Assembly: GCA_937926205.1 (NCBI GenBank)
Contig: CALEYL010000040.1
Location: forward strand, 1-64,000
DNA length: 64,000 bases
Source of the DNA: an uncultured Saprospiraceae bacterium
GTDB taxonomy: Bacteria; Bacteroidota; Bacteroidia; Chitinophagales; Saprospiraceae
Direction of reading: 5' to 3'
Every line of letters begins with the position of its first letter. Position 1 is the stretch's first letter. The notes under the pieces were generated by a model that made no database searches, was not told the DNA's origin, and saw only the letters and a list, made by a program, of their open reading frames with translations. Below are positions 8,863-17,241 of this stretch, in pieces. The translations under genes and the position numbers were made by a program.

Positions 8863-10119
8863 TCAAGCCTGCACCAAAACGGAAGCTTCAAAATCAGCCT
8901 CCACCTGGTTGTGCAAAATATCTTCCATCGTTTCCCGGCGGCGAATCAGGTAGTCCTTGCCTTGATGTACCAACACTTCGGCAGGTCGCAACCTGGAGTT
9001 GTAGTTGGAAGCCATGGAAAAGCAATAAGCGCCGGCGTGGTGCAGACAAAGAATATCGCCTTCCTGAATTTCAGCAATCCTTCTGTTTACACCGAAAGTA
9101 TCCGTTTCACAGATATAACCCACAACGGTATAAAACCGCGGTTTGTCGCCCGGCTTGGAAACATTGGTAATCTCGTGATAGGCGTCGTAGAACATCGGGC
9201 GGATAAGGTGGTTTAAACCCGAATCGATGCCCGCAAAAACCGTTGAAGTCGTTTGTTTGATGACATTTACTTTTGCAAAGAAATAGCCCGCTTCGCTGAC
9301 CAGAAACTTCCCGGGTTCGAACATCAGCGTAAGTTCCCTGCCATAGTTTTCACAAAACTCGATGAATCTTGCAGATATCTTTTCGCCGAGTTCTTCGATA
9401 TTGGTTTCTACGTCACCTTCTTTGTAAGGCACTTTAAACCCGCTTCCAAAATCGATGTAGTCCAGATATTTAAAATCTTTTGCGATGTTCAGCAAAATGT
9501 CGGCGCCCAATATGAAGACATCAGCATCGAGTATGCCGGAGCCTGTATGCATGTGCAGTCCTTCCACTTTCAGTCCGGTTGCTTCCACAATACGCAATAC
9601 GTGCGGCATCTGGTGTATGGAAATTCCGAATTTTGAATCAATGTGCCCAACGGAGGTTTTCCGGTTTCCGCCAGCCATGATGTGCGGATTGATGCGGATG
9701 CAAATCGGCACATCCGGATGCAACTGCCCAAACTGTTCAAGCGCAGAAATGCTGTCAATATTGATCCTTACGCCCAATTGAACCGCTTCCTGTATCTCCT
9801 CAATGCTGACGCAATTGGGTGTAAAAATGATGTCACTCAGCTCAAATCCAGCCCTGATTCCCAATTGAACCTCCTGAATTGAAACCGTATCCAGCCCGGC
9901 TCCCCATTGTTTGAACAATTTGAGAATGCTGAGGTTACTGGAGGCCTTACAAGCATAATTGATCTTCAGCTTCGGAACATTGAAAGCGTTCAGAATCCGT
10001 TGATATTGGCGTTCAATGATGGCGCTGTCGTAGACATACAGCGGACAACCATACTTTTCGCACAAAACTAGCGGATCTACGCCGCCGGTAAGCAAATAAC
10101 GGTTGTTGTACTGGTACAT
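8863..10119 (-). CDS. lysA: Diaminopimelate decarboxylase
   Basis: The enzyme converts meso-diaminopimelate to L-lysine with PLP, the last step of lysine synthesis. The 418-residue protein shows the fold-III decarboxylase signs: the PLP lysine in INYACKAS (Lys58), GAGLDTVSIQE, the HMHTGSG phosphate-binding loop, FEPGKFLVSEAG and the second-subunit cysteine motif CETDTFG. The CETD motif and the length favour diaminopimelate over ornithine or arginine decarboxylase. It starts at the ATG at 10119-10117. It diverges from the ECF sigma gene and has its own -7 element. Confidence 0.93.
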   Translation of the reverse strand: MYQYNNRYLLTGGVDPLVLCEKYGCPLYVYDSAIIERQYQRILNAFNVPKLKINYACKASSNLSILKLFKQWGAGLDTVSIQEVQLGIRAGFELSDIIFTPNCVSIEEIQEAVQLGVRINIDSISALEQFGQLHPDVPICIRINPHIMAGGNRKTSVGHIDSKFGISIHQMPHVLRIVEATGLKVEGLHMHTGSGILDADVFILGADILLNIAKDFKYLDYIDFGSGFKVPYKEGDVETNIEELGEKISARFIEFCENYGRELTLMFEPGKFLVSEAGYFFAKVNVIKQTTSTVFAGIDSGLNHLIRPMFYDAYHEITNVSKPGDKPRFYTVVGYICETDTFGVNRRIAEIQEGDILCLHHAGAYCFSMASNYNSRLRPAEVLVHQGKDYLIRRRETMEDILHNQVEADFEASVLVQA

Positions 10120-10198
10120 TTTTTTGTGTTAGTTTTGAAAAAAACGCAATTTTGACGCAGGTCTTGCCTAAAGTCATGCATATTCTGAAAAATAGGTG

Positions 10199-10206
10199 CA
10201 AAGATA
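10199..10206 (-). promoter_or_regulatory. Putative -7 promoter element for lysA
   Basis: On the minus strand this reads TATCTTTG, an exact TAnnTTTG match 80 bases before the lysA ATG. It lies inside the upstream extension of the divergent sigma-factor frame, which argues against that frame's earliest ATG being the real start. Confidence 0.55.
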
Positions 10207-10316
10207 ATAATTTTCAATCCCAAAAAATTTCACACCAAAATCCCCTGAATCAACATCTAACGTTTATCAAGCTTGTTGCGCAAAAGCCATCAAGCCAACT
10301 GAAGAAAAACAATCTT

Positions 10317-10853
10317 GTGGACGAAAAAGCACTGATTGCCGCCTGTAAACAGGAAAACCGGAAAGCGCAACAACTGTTGTTTGAGCGCTATTCACCTGTT
10401 ATGCTGGGGGTTTGCAGGCGCTATTTAAAACGGGAAGAAGACGCGGAAGACGTTCTGGTGGAGGCATTTTATAAAGTATTGACCAACATTGGCCAATTCA
10501 GGGATATTGGCAGTTTTGAAGGATGGATCAGGCGCATTGTGGTGAATGAAGCGCTGATGTTTCTAAGACGCAACAATGCCCTTCAACATGCTCAGGAATT
10601 GACGCCACAAACAGACCCTTCGGAAGCTGCCAGTATTGAGGAGGACATAAATGCCAGAGAATTACTGAATTACCTTGATCAATTGCCGAACGGCTATCGT
10701 ACTGTATTCAATCTTTACGTTCTCGACGGTCTGAAGCATCGTGAAATAGCAGAATTACTGGGCATCAGCATCAATACTTCGAAGTCTCAGTTGATTCTTG
10801 CCAAACAAAGGCTGCAGGAAATTCTGATACAGCAACGTTATCCGCTTCAGTAA
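10317..10853 (+). CDS. ECF-type RNA polymerase sigma factor
   Basis: Sigma-70 region 2 is seen in FERYSPVMLGVCRRYLKREEDAEDVLVEAFYKVLTNIGQF, with the usual GWIRRIVVNEALMFLRR after it. Region 4 has the helix-turn-helix GLKHREIAELLGISINTSKSQL. From the GTG at 10317 the product has 178 residues, the normal ECF size. The frame is open back to an ATG at 10152, but those 55 residues do not look like protein and overlap the lysA promoter, so GTG is preferred with some doubt. The following membrane-anchored gene is probably its partner. A related sequence (MLGVCRRYxK) is common in Bacteroidota ECF factors that control envelope functions. Confidence 0.9.
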   Translation: MDEKALIAACKQENRKAQQLLFERYSPVMLGVCRRYLKREEDAEDVLVEAFYKVLTNIGQFRDIGSFEGWIRRIVVNEALMFLRRNNALQHAQELTPQTDPSEAASIEEDINARELLNYLDQLPNGYRTVFNLYVLDGLKHREIAELLGISINTSKSQLILAKQRLQEILIQQRYPLQ

Positions 10854-10902
10854 TACCATTGACAATTGACATTCATTGCATTCGAGCATAAAAAATTCAA
10901 CT

Positions 10903-11310
10903 ATGAAAAAGAGAACAGACTTTCTGGAAGCTTTTCGCAAAAGTGGTCAGGATCTCAAAATCACCCCTTCCACATCTGCCTGGCGAAAACTGGAACAAAA
11001 ACTGGATGCTAAAAGGCACAGGCGCCGGGTTCAGCTCTACAGCATCTCTGGCATTGCTGCCGCCATAGCGCTTGTTGTTACACTGGCTGCCGTATTAACT
11101 TTACTCGACAGCAGCCGGCAAAAAACAGAAGCGCTCAACAATCCTGCTCCCCGGAGCTTTGAAGCACTTACGGCTGATGCCGATGTACAAGCAGTAAAAG
11201 CTGTCGAATTTTCCAGGCAAAACGCACAATCCGTTCGCCCAATCGCAGAAGGCAACAGCAAGCAAAAACTGGTACTCGCCTTACAGCATAAGTCCGGCGC
11301 ACAGCATTAA
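10903..11310 (+). CDS. Probable anti-sigma factor / single-pass membrane protein
   Basis: The 135-residue protein has a basic cytoplasmic part of about 45 residues (KKRTDFLEAFRKSGQDLKITPSTSAWRKLEQKL), one membrane helix (about 52-73, SGIAAAIALVVTLAAVLTLL) and a polar periplasmic tail. The position 49 bases after an ECF sigma gene and this topology fit a membrane anti-sigma factor. The cytoplasmic part has no zinc-binding HxxxCxxC, and the family is known only as short Bacteroidota hypothetical proteins. ATG 10903 (MKKRTDF) is preferred over ATG 10876. A strong terminator follows. Confidence 0.6.
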   Translation: MKKRTDFLEAFRKSGQDLKITPSTSAWRKLEQKLDAKRHRRRVQLYSISGIAAAIALVVTLAAVLTLLDSSRQKTEALNNPAPRSFEALTADADVQAVKAVEFSRQNAQSVRPIAEGNSKQKLVLALQHKSGAQH

Positions 11311-11325
11311 GCCAGCATTTTGATT

Positions 11326-11374
11326 AAAAAAATACAGGAGACACCCCAACCCTGGAGTGTCTCCTGTATTTTTT
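11326..11374. terminator. Strong bidirectional rho-independent terminator
   Basis: The 18-base arms AAAAAATACAGGAGACAC (11326-11343) and GTGTCTCCTGTATTTTTT (11357-11374) flank a 13-base loop. The A-run on one side and T-run on the other let it serve both the sigma/anti-sigma unit and the convergent SBP-OmpA gene. Confidence 0.9.
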
Positions 11375-11401
11375 ATCCTTTTCTATTTCTATTAAATCTG
11401 C

Positions 11402-12958
11402 TTAGTCCCGTACCAGTTCAAAATCGGTACGGCGGTTTTGAGCGCGACCGCTCTCCGTGCTATTTGATCCCACCGGTTTATCCGGGCCGTTTCCGACTAC
11501 GATAAAACGGTTGGCCGACATGCCATGCGCACGTGCCAGATAATCCGCTACAGCCTGGGCGCGCTTTTTCGAAAGCTCAATATTAGAAGCCCGGTTGCCT
11601 ACATTATCGGTGTTGCCTTCAATACGGATTCTGGAATTACCAAATGCTTTGGCGATGTCCACAAATTCTTTATCAATGATGTATTTGGCATTTTCGTCGG
11701 GAATGTATTCACCGGTGCGGAAGCTGATGCTCACCCGTTTGGTGGCAAAGGCTTCTTTTTCTTTCCCTTCGTTGGAATCTACTTTGGTAAATGCTTTTTG
11801 GGCTTCAGAGGCATTTTCATTGCCACTTAGAGAAGTTGCCGTGACCAGTCCGGGGTATGCTATCTGGCGGAACAAAGGCACCCGTCCTTCAATATAGCCC
11901 AATGATGCATATTTTTCAGACATACTGGTATAGAGATTGTTGCCCGTCACCCCTTTATACCCCGAATTCAAGCCATAAAAATTCTGGTTATCGCCATGCG
12001 TAACCAGGCGTACATTGCCAATCATTTGGTCAGCTTCGTCTGTAGACAGTGCCGTACCGCGTTCTGTAAATTCTTCGGCCAGAATCTGGGCTGCTTTGCG
12101 ACGCGCCTCCTTTGAAGCGTTGATCTCCGCGGCCCCGCGCATCCAGCCTTCATAAAGTTTCTGAAGCTTGTCTTTGTTTTTTTCAGCGTAGTCCCGCTTT
12201 GCAAGAAAAACGTCGGCGATGATGAAAGAAGCAGAACGGGTGCTTTCCAGAACCCGGGATCCGGGCACAGCTTTGGTACAAAGGATATCGTCCGGACTCC
12301 ATACTACGGCAGCATCCACATTGCGGCTTTTGAACACTTCTGCCGCATCGATGGCGTTCGGCTGCGCAACGATCTCAATATCTTTAGCCGTCAGTCCGCC
12401 TGCTTCCAGCAACCACAGCAAAAATGAATGAGAAGGCGTCAGCTCTGCAACAGCCACTTTTTTGCCTTTCAGGTCAGAAACCTTTGTGATGCCGGGTCTT
12501 GCCACAACAGCGTCACCGCCTCTTGACCAGTCAGATTGAAACACAACAACAGGATCAAAATCCGCAAGGCCATTCACTTCGGTAGGAAATGCGTCTATGG
12601 TCTGCCAAAGCAGGTTCACTTCGTCGGCTTTGAAAGCGTTTCTGGAAGCCTCGAAATCATCGAGTACTTTAAATTCTACATTAATGCCATATTCTTTGGT
12701 AAAGCGGGATTTAGCACTGGCTTCAAATCCTTCATTGAAGTATTGACCGCCTGCATATCCGCCCCAGGTAACGACGCCAACTTTAATAACATCATCACTT
12801 TTAGCGCTTGATTTTGACGAAGAGGTACTTTGGGAATCTTCTTTAGCGCCATCTCCGGCACCATCCAGAATACCGGAAGTCTTTAATGCAAAGAAAGTAC
12901 CGCCCAGGACTGCCAATACGATGAGCAGTTTGGAAAAGGTCGTGAGTCGTGCTGCCAT
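11402..12958 (-). CDS. Membrane-anchored solute-binding domain fused to an OmpA domain
   Basis: The 518-residue protein is a fusion. It has a hydrophobic N-terminal anchor (residues 10-30, KLLIVLAVLGGTFFALKTSGI) and a Ser-rich linker. A periplasmic substrate-binding domain of the NMT1/phosphate-sulfonate type spans about 57-370 (IKVGVVTWGGYAGG, DLKGKKVAVAELTPSHSFLL, VDAAVVWSPDD). A C-terminal OmpA peptidoglycan-binding domain follows (about 405-518, IRIEGNTDNVG, SKKRAQAVADYL, RRTDFELV). Such proteins are filed as phosphate ABC transporter substrate-binding/OmpA family proteins. No ABC permease or ATPase lies nearby, so transport is doubtful; ligand sensing while tied to the cell wall is an alternative. 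It follows three envelope genes on the same strand but has its own -7 element. Confidence 0.85.
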   Translation of the reverse strand: MAARLTTFSKLLIVLAVLGGTFFALKTSGILDGAGDGAKEDSQSTSSSKSSAKSDDVIKVGVVTWGGYAGGQYFNEGFEASAKSRFTKEYGINVEFKVLDDFEASRNAFKADEVNLLWQTIDAFPTEVNGLADFDPVVVFQSDWSRGGDAVVARPGITKVSDLKGKKVAVAELTPSHSFLLWLLEAGGLTAKDIEIVAQPNAIDAAEVFKSRNVDAAVVWSPDDILCTKAVPGSRVLESTRSASFIIADVFLAKRDYAEKNKDKLQKLYEGWMRGAAEINASKEARRKAAQILAEEFTERGTALSTDEADQMIGNVRLVTHGDNQNFYGLNSGYKGVTGNNLYTSMSEKYASLGYIEGRVPLFRQIAYPGLVTATSLSGNENASEAQKAFTKVDSNEGKEKEAFATKRVSISFRTGEYIPDENAKYIIDKEFVDIAKAFGNSRIRIEGNTDNVGNRASNIELSKKRAQAVADYLARAHGMSANRFIVVGNGPDKPVGSNSTESGRAQNRRTDFELVRD

Positions 12959-12997
12959 TTTTGGAAAGTTATAGAGATGTTAGAGGTATGGATTTAT

Positions 12998-13005
12998 CAA
13001 AAATA
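12998..13005 (-). promoter_or_regulatory. Putative -7 promoter element for the SBP-OmpA gene
   Basis: Read on the minus strand it is TATTTTTG, matching TAnnTTTG, 40 bases before the ATG. With the hairpin element at 13049-13123 just upstream, it suggests the fusion gene can be transcribed separately from the three genes before it. Confidence 0.45.
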
Positions 13006-13048
13006 TAGATACCTGCTTTGCCGGTGTTGGACAAAACAGGATGATGTG

Positions 13049-13123
13049 CCTCGGGGTTGTGTAAAGAGTGTCGAAAAAACTTGTCCCGCCCAACGGGGTT
13101 CGACTATTTACACAACCTCGAGG
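13049..13123. mobile_element. Short inverted-repeat element, copy A (MITE-like)
   Basis: The 75-base element has ends GGTTGTGTAAAGAGT and CTATTTACACAACC, and inside them the module AACCCCGTTGGGCGGGACAAG (minus strand, 13080-13100). The same ends and module, in the same relative order, recur at 52118-52257 around a longer and different centre. The TGTGTAAA-containing ends resemble those of IS256-family elements, so it may be a miniature relic; no transposase is present. It could also act as a hairpin terminator between two genes. Confidence 0.65.
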
Positions 13124-13131
13124 TCTTGATA

Positions 13132-14163
13132 TTATTCAAAAAAGTTGTCGTACTGATTTTTATGACCGGTTTCCCGCATGGGAACTTTTACCGGCGCATT
13201 CAGGTCGAGTACTTCCGATTCGTCGTTGGCTTGTACAAGCAGACGTTGCTTTTCTTCACCCAAAAGGAAGGAAACCCCTTCATTTTCCCATTTTTCAAGC
13301 ATTTTCAGGCCTTCTTCTTCAAATATACCATTCTGAAGGTCAACGGAATCCATGAAGCCCGAGGACATTTCCATGAAGCGTTCCATTTCCCCGACCTTAT
13401 TGGCCACATCTTCCGTAATGGCTTCCATGGCCATGTCAAACATAGCCCGTTTATCAGGATCGCCTGAAATGATGCTCATGGCGGATCGCATGGCGCCATG
13501 ACTTGCATGAATGGCTTTGCGTTCCTGTTCTTTTACCTCCACCTGGTCTTTGATGTCTTCCATCAATACCTGAGAATTTTCGTACATTTTGGTGAGTACC
13601 CGATACAGGATTTCCATCTTTTTGTACAAATCCTCAAGTCGAATATTGGACTCCTGCAAGCGGCCAGCGCGGCGCGATTTCAGGATCATCACCGACTGCT
13701 TATTGGTCTCCTTGGCTTTGCTGGCAATGTGCAGATTGCTTTGGATCTCCTTTTTGTTATTGATGATGACCTCCTGAAGTTTGTGCATTTGCCCGCGCAA
13801 CTGGCTGATTTGCCGGTTCATCTTTCGCAGGTTGTCCTGCAAATCCTCCACATAGCTCTTCAAAATGCCGATGGGGTCAATTTGAACAAAAAGGCCGGTT
13901 AGCCAACGCATGAAGCTCTTGTAGCCATACCAAACCAGGTTGCGCATTTTGGGGTCGAGCACCATATAGACGATTGCGCCAAGCGCTACCAGCATCAGGC
14001 TCAAATAAAGCGTATTTGCGGCCAGGCTAAGCAGTACAGGCATGGCTGTGTAGAGCAAAAAGCCGCCACCCAGAATCAAACCGCCCAGTACCAGCGCTCC
14101 CGTAACCCCTTCAGGGCGTTGCCAAAATGATTTGGCCTTAAATTCCTTACTATAGTTTTCCAT
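13132..14163 (-). CDS. Membrane-anchored coiled-coil protein, function unknown
   Basis: The 343-residue protein has two hydrophobic helices near the N-terminus (about 19-40 GALVLGGLILGGGFLLYTAM and 46-70 LAANTLYLSLMLVALGAIVYMVL). A long alpha-helical coiled coil follows (about 100-225, rich in Q, K and E, e.g. LRKMNRQISQLRGQMHKLQE). A helical C-terminal part precedes an acidic end, NQYDNFFE. I do not recognise a named domain. The coiled coil next to membrane helices recalls PspA/TelA-like membrane-stress proteins only in general shape. It lies 98 bases after the small two-helix gene and before the SBP-OmpA gene, so the group probably works at the inner membrane. Confidence 0.75.
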   Translation of the reverse strand: MENYSKEFKAKSFWQRPEGVTGALVLGGLILGGGFLLYTAMPVLLSLAANTLYLSLMLVALGAIVYMVLDPKMRNLVWYGYKSFMRWLTGLFVQIDPIGILKSYVEDLQDNLRKMNRQISQLRGQMHKLQEVIINNKKEIQSNLHIASKAKETNKQSVMILKSRRAGRLQESNIRLEDLYKKMEILYRVLTKMYENSQVLMEDIKDQVEVKEQERKAIHASHGAMRSAMSIISGDPDKRAMFDMAMEAITEDVANKVGEMERFMEMSSGFMDSVDLQNGIFEEEGLKMLEKWENEGVSFLLGEEKQRLLVQANDESEVLDLNAPVKVPMRETGHKNQYDNFFE

Positions 14164-14261
14164 TAGAAACTGATTGTTTTTTCCTTTTGATCAATTGCCC
14201 TGTAAAGATAGCGCAAGATGTAAAACCCCCATAATATGGGAATAAAAACATACCTGTTTGT

Positions 14262-14447
14262 TCAGGTTTTCTTCTTTAACATTCGGGAAACCATGTATAC
14301 GCCCGCCACAATCAGCACCACAATAACTGCTGCATAGATCAAATTGAAGGCGATAGACAACAATGCCGGTAAAAACCGGATGAGGACGATGGCAGCCAAA
14401 GCAAGGACACCAATGCCGACGACTCTGTTAATCTGTTGTTGTTGCAT
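14262..14447 (-). CDS. Two-helix membrane mini-protein
   Basis: The 61 residues consist of a Gln-rich start and two hydrophobic helices (about 9-30 VVGIGVLALAAIVLIRFLPALL and 33-53 AFNLIYAAVIVVLIVAGVYMV) ending in a basic KKKT. It starts five bases after the stop of the upstream coiled-coil gene, which means translational coupling is likely. No family is recognised. Its size suggests a helper subunit that anchors or regulates the neighbouring coiled-coil proteins. Confidence 0.7.
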   Translation of the reverse strand: MQQQQINRVVGIGVLALAAIVLIRFLPALLSIAFNLIYAAVIVVLIVAGVYMVSRMLKKKT

Positions 14448-14452
14448 GATCT

Positions 14453-15121
14453 TTATTTTAAAAAGTTTTTGATATTTTCCAAATCACTGCGAATTTGTCC
14501 GACCAGCGCTTCATAGGATGAGAGGAAGTTGTTTCGGGTTGTTTCGACCTTTACGCCTGCCTCGGCCATTTCCTGTTTCAGTTGCTTCGATTTAGTCTGG
14601 TCTGCCTCAATTTCTAGAGTGAGCTGCTTGATTTGTTCCGCTTTTGATTTAATGGCTTCTTCCAGTTGCAGAATCAGCTGCTCTTTTTCACCAATCTGTT
14701 TTGCTTTCTGATTGTTGACTGCCGCTTCAAACTTTTGCTCTTCTTTTTTTAATACATCGAGATAGTGCTGACCTGTCTGTAGCAATCTTTCTACCGTTAC
14801 CCCCATGGTTTGCGCCATGGCGAAGGCAGACTGATATCGCGTCTGGTCGTCCATCGGCATCTTTTTCAGAGAATTGAGCGATTGTTTATACTCCAGATAA
14901 TCAAAGCCTTCAATGTTGTTTTCCTCCATCGCTTTGTACAGCACTTCGGTCAGTTCCGGAACCGGCTTCCCTGGTTCTCCCTGCGAAGTGGCAGGCGTAT
15001 TGCCCTGTTTGGCAGACGGGCGAATATTCTTCCCCGAATCATCCTGGTTTGATGCGGGGGTATTGGTATTATCCGGATTATTCTCTTCAACAATAAAAAG
15101 CGACTTCAAATTTTTAAACAT
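14453..15121 (-). CDS. Cytosolic coiled-coil protein, function unknown
   Basis: The 222-residue protein has a low-complexity N-terminus rich in N, T, P and S (residues 10-55), a compact helical region (about 56-115, VLYKAMEENNIEGFDYLEYKQ) and a coiled coil to the end (about 120-222, KEQLILQLEEAIKSKAEQIK). There is no signal peptide or membrane helix. The middle part resembles proteins annotated only as hypothetical in Bacteroidota. It is the first gene of the presumed four-gene locus and is preceded by an exact -7 element. Confidence 0.75.
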   Translation of the reverse strand: MFKNLKSLFIVEENNPDNTNTPASNQDDSGKNIRPSAKQGNTPATSQGEPGKPVPELTEVLYKAMEENNIEGFDYLEYKQSLNSLKKMPMDDQTRYQSAFAMAQTMGVTVERLLQTGQHYLDVLKKEEQKFEAAVNNQKAKQIGEKEQLILQLEEAIKSKAEQIKQLTLEIEADQTKSKQLKQEMAEAGVKVETTRNNFLSSYEALVGQIRSDLENIKNFLK

Positions 15122-15142
15122 GCTCTAAAAGTTGTGACGTTA

Positions 15143-15150
15143 CAAAGATA
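15143..15150 (-). promoter_or_regulatory. Putative -7 promoter element for the coiled-coil/SBP-OmpA locus
   Basis: TATCTTTG on the minus strand matches TAnnTTTG and lies 22 bases before the ATG at 15121, a normal distance for a short leader. A weaker copy, TATCTTTA (14203-14210), precedes the 343-residue gene. Confidence 0.55.
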
Positions 15151-15255
15151 ACACGTTAATGCGTCGATTTCGTTGCACACCTTAGACTAATAAGGACGAA
15201 AACTCTACAAAGTAAGAAAAAAAGCGCTGATTCTGCAAAGGATGGGCCTTATCCA

Positions 15256-15263
15256 TATTTTTG
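15256..15263 (+). promoter_or_regulatory. Putative -7 promoter element for the glycosyltransferase gene
   Basis: TATTTTTG matches TAnnTTTG. It lies downstream of the earliest in-frame ATG (15242) but 18-25 bases before ATG 15281, which supports the later start. Confidence 0.5.
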
Positions 15264-15280
15264 AGGCAAAATTAGAATGC

Positions 15281-16012
15281 ATGATGACTTTTGATGTTAC
15301 CATACCTGTTTTGAATGAAGAAGCCACCCTGGCTCAAAATGTTCACATCCTGCACACTTTTCTGAAACAGCATTTTCCCGCTGAAGGCCAGTGGCGCATT
15401 GTTATTGCCGACAATGGGTCGACCGACCGAACGCCGGAAATCGGAGCAGAATTGGTAACTGCATACCCGGAAATTGCTTTTGTAAAAGTTCCCAAAAAGG
15501 GCGTAGGGCTTGCACTTAAAACATCCTGGGGACAATCCCGCGCCGATTTTGTCGGCTATATGGACCTCGATCTGGCTACTGATTTATCCCACTTCCTCGA
15601 GGCTTATGATGCCATTGCAAATCAGGATTTCGACATCGTCTACGCAACCCGCCTGCACCGTCGCTCAAAAGTCATCGGCAGAACGCTGAAGCGTGAAATT
15701 GCTTCCCGGGTATTCAACCGGCTGCTGAAAATTTACCTGGGTATCCGGTTTTCAGATGGCATGTGCGGGTTTAAGTTTCTAAAACGCAGTGTTTTAGATG
15801 ACCTAATGCAAGGGGGCGCCCAAAACGACGGCTGGTTCTTCTCAACAGAACTTTTGGTGGTTTCAGAATGGAAAGGACTGAAAATATTTGAATTGCCCGT
15901 TACCTGGACCGACGACACCAGCAGCAGCCGGGTGCAGGTGATTCCGCTGGCCAAAAAATACATTGCAGACATGCGGGCTTTGCGGCGGAAAAAATCAGGA
16001 ATGCCAGCTTAA
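15281..16012 (+). CDS. Family 2 glycosyltransferase (dolichol-phosphate-mannose-synthase-like)
   Basis: The 243-residue protein has the GT-A start FDVTIPVLNEEATL, the nucleotide loop IADNGSTDRTPEI, KKGVGLALKTSWGQ and an acidic metal site in YMDLDLATDL. It lacks the C-terminal membrane domain of many DPM1 relatives, so it would transfer a sugar from a nucleotide sugar to a lipid or polymer acceptor at the inner face of the membrane. ATG 15281 is chosen because the frame upstream contains a promoter element. Acceptor and sugar cannot be told from sequence. Confidence 0.88.
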   Translation: MMTFDVTIPVLNEEATLAQNVHILHTFLKQHFPAEGQWRIVIADNGSTDRTPEIGAELVTAYPEIAFVKVPKKGVGLALKTSWGQSRADFVGYMDLDLATDLSHFLEAYDAIANQDFDIVYATRLHRRSKVIGRTLKREIASRVFNRLLKIYLGIRFSDGMCGFKFLKRSVLDDLMQGGAQNDGWFFSTELLVVSEWKGLKIFELPVTWTDDTSSSRVQVIPLAKKYIADMRALRRKKSGMPA

Positions 16013-16080
16013 TTGGAGGCCGTTTTAGGTAAAGTTTTTATCTTACTGCTGCTTTATTCATACGCGGAAGAAACATACCG

Positions 16081-17043
16081 ATGAAATTTACAGCAACTAT
16101 TGCTTTAATTGTCTGCATTCAGATGCTTTGTGCTCAGACATTCGTGCCTCAAACGGAAGCAATCACCATTCCCGGCACAAACAAAACGTTCAAACTGGCC
16201 CTGCTGCCTGGCGGAACCTTCCAAATGGGCAGTCCGGAGCAGGAACCAGGCCGTGCCGCAAATGAAGGCCTGCACCCGGTTGCCCTTGACAGCTTCTGGA
16301 TCGGCACCCACGAAGTAACTTTCGATGAGTTTTTTTGCTTTCAATTCAAAGAATTTGACTCTGATGCCGCAGCAGTTCCCGGATTCAAAGCCGATGCCAT
16401 AGCGCGCCCTTCCCCACCCTATTACGATTTCACCTATGGAAGAGGAAAAGCAGATGGATTTCCCGCAACTACCATGACGCAGCAGGCCGCCCTGCGCTAT
16501 TGCCAGTGGTTGTCTGAAAAAACAGGCGACTTTTACCGATTACCCACCGAAGCAGAGTGGGAATACGCCTGTCGTGCAGGCACCAACACGGCCTATTCCT
16601 GGGGCGACGATGCTTCCAAAGCGCCGGATTTTGCCTGGTTTTTTGACAACAGCAGTGGCTCTTATCAAAAAACAGGCAGTAAAAAACCGAATCCATGGGG
16701 ACTCTACGACATGCACGGAAACGTGATGGAATGGTGTCTCGATTTCTATGTAGATGACTACTTTTCCCGCTTGGATACTGCTTCAACAAACCCGCTGATC
16801 TTACCAACAAAAAAACATTCGCGTACCCTGAAAGGTGGCTGTTTTGAAGACGATACCAGTTCCTTGCGCAGTGCAGCACGTCGCAAAAGCGACCCTAAGT
16901 GGCAGGCCCGTGACCCTCAAATTCCAAAAAGCAAATGGTGGAACCCGGAATCGCCGTTTGCCGGCTTCCGGCTGGTGCGCGAAACAAAAAAGATCTCCAA
17001 AGCGGAACGAGATCGATTTTTTGAGCTGGTGATTAAGGAGTAG
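16081..17043 (+). CDS. Secreted formylglycine-generating-enzyme-like (SUMF1) protein
   Basis: The 320-residue protein has a signal peptide (KFTATIALIVCIQMLCAQT) and one FGE-sulfatase domain: GGTFQMGSPEQEPGRAANEG, HEVTFDEF, RLPTEAEWEYACRAG, DMHGNVMEWCLD and FAGFRLVRE. True formylglycine-generating enzymes oxidise a sulfatase cysteine using a Cys pair. Most bacterial relatives with this build lack that activity and serve as binding or ergothioneine-type domains. No sulfatase gene is nearby, so activity is uncertain. The stop TAG is immediately followed by a heptad repeat array. Confidence 0.9.
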   Translation: MKFTATIALIVCIQMLCAQTFVPQTEAITIPGTNKTFKLALLPGGTFQMGSPEQEPGRAANEGLHPVALDSFWIGTHEVTFDEFFCFQFKEFDSDAAAVPGFKADAIARPSPPYYDFTYGRGKADGFPATTMTQQAALRYCQWLSEKTGDFYRLPTEAEWEYACRAGTNTAYSWGDDASKAPDFAWFFDNSSGSYQKTGSKKPNPWGLYDMHGNVMEWCLDFYVDDYFSRLDTASTNPLILPTKKHSRTLKGGCFEDDTSSLRSAARRKSDPKWQARDPQIPKSKWWNPESPFAGFRLVRETKKISKAERDRFFELVIKE

Positions 17044-17084
17044 ACGGAAGACGGTTGACGGAAGACGGTTGACGGTTGACGGAG
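17043..17084 (+). repeat. Heptad array, unit GACGGNN, six copies
   Basis: Six perfect 7-base steps: GACGGAA, GACGGTT, GACGGAA, GACGGTT, GACGGTT, GACGGAG. The first unit begins with the last base of the upstream stop codon. The same GACGG core is used in the array at 38871-38945. Confidence 0.9.
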
Positions 17085-17241
17085 TCAGTGGCAATAATGA
17101 AAATCCGTGTTGCTTCGTGTCATCAGGTTCATCCGCGTTCCATTTTAGGAAATGGGAAATATACTTTGCGGCCCTGGCGCTCCCTTAGCGCCCTCCGCGG
17201 GAAAAAGAAAAATACAATTCAAAACGATAAACAACAAAGTG

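Noticed and set aside
10152..10316. N-terminal 55 residues of the sigma-factor frame as coding sequence
   Set aside because: The stretch overlaps the lysA -7 element, has no sigma-family similarity and would make the protein far longer than ECF factors.
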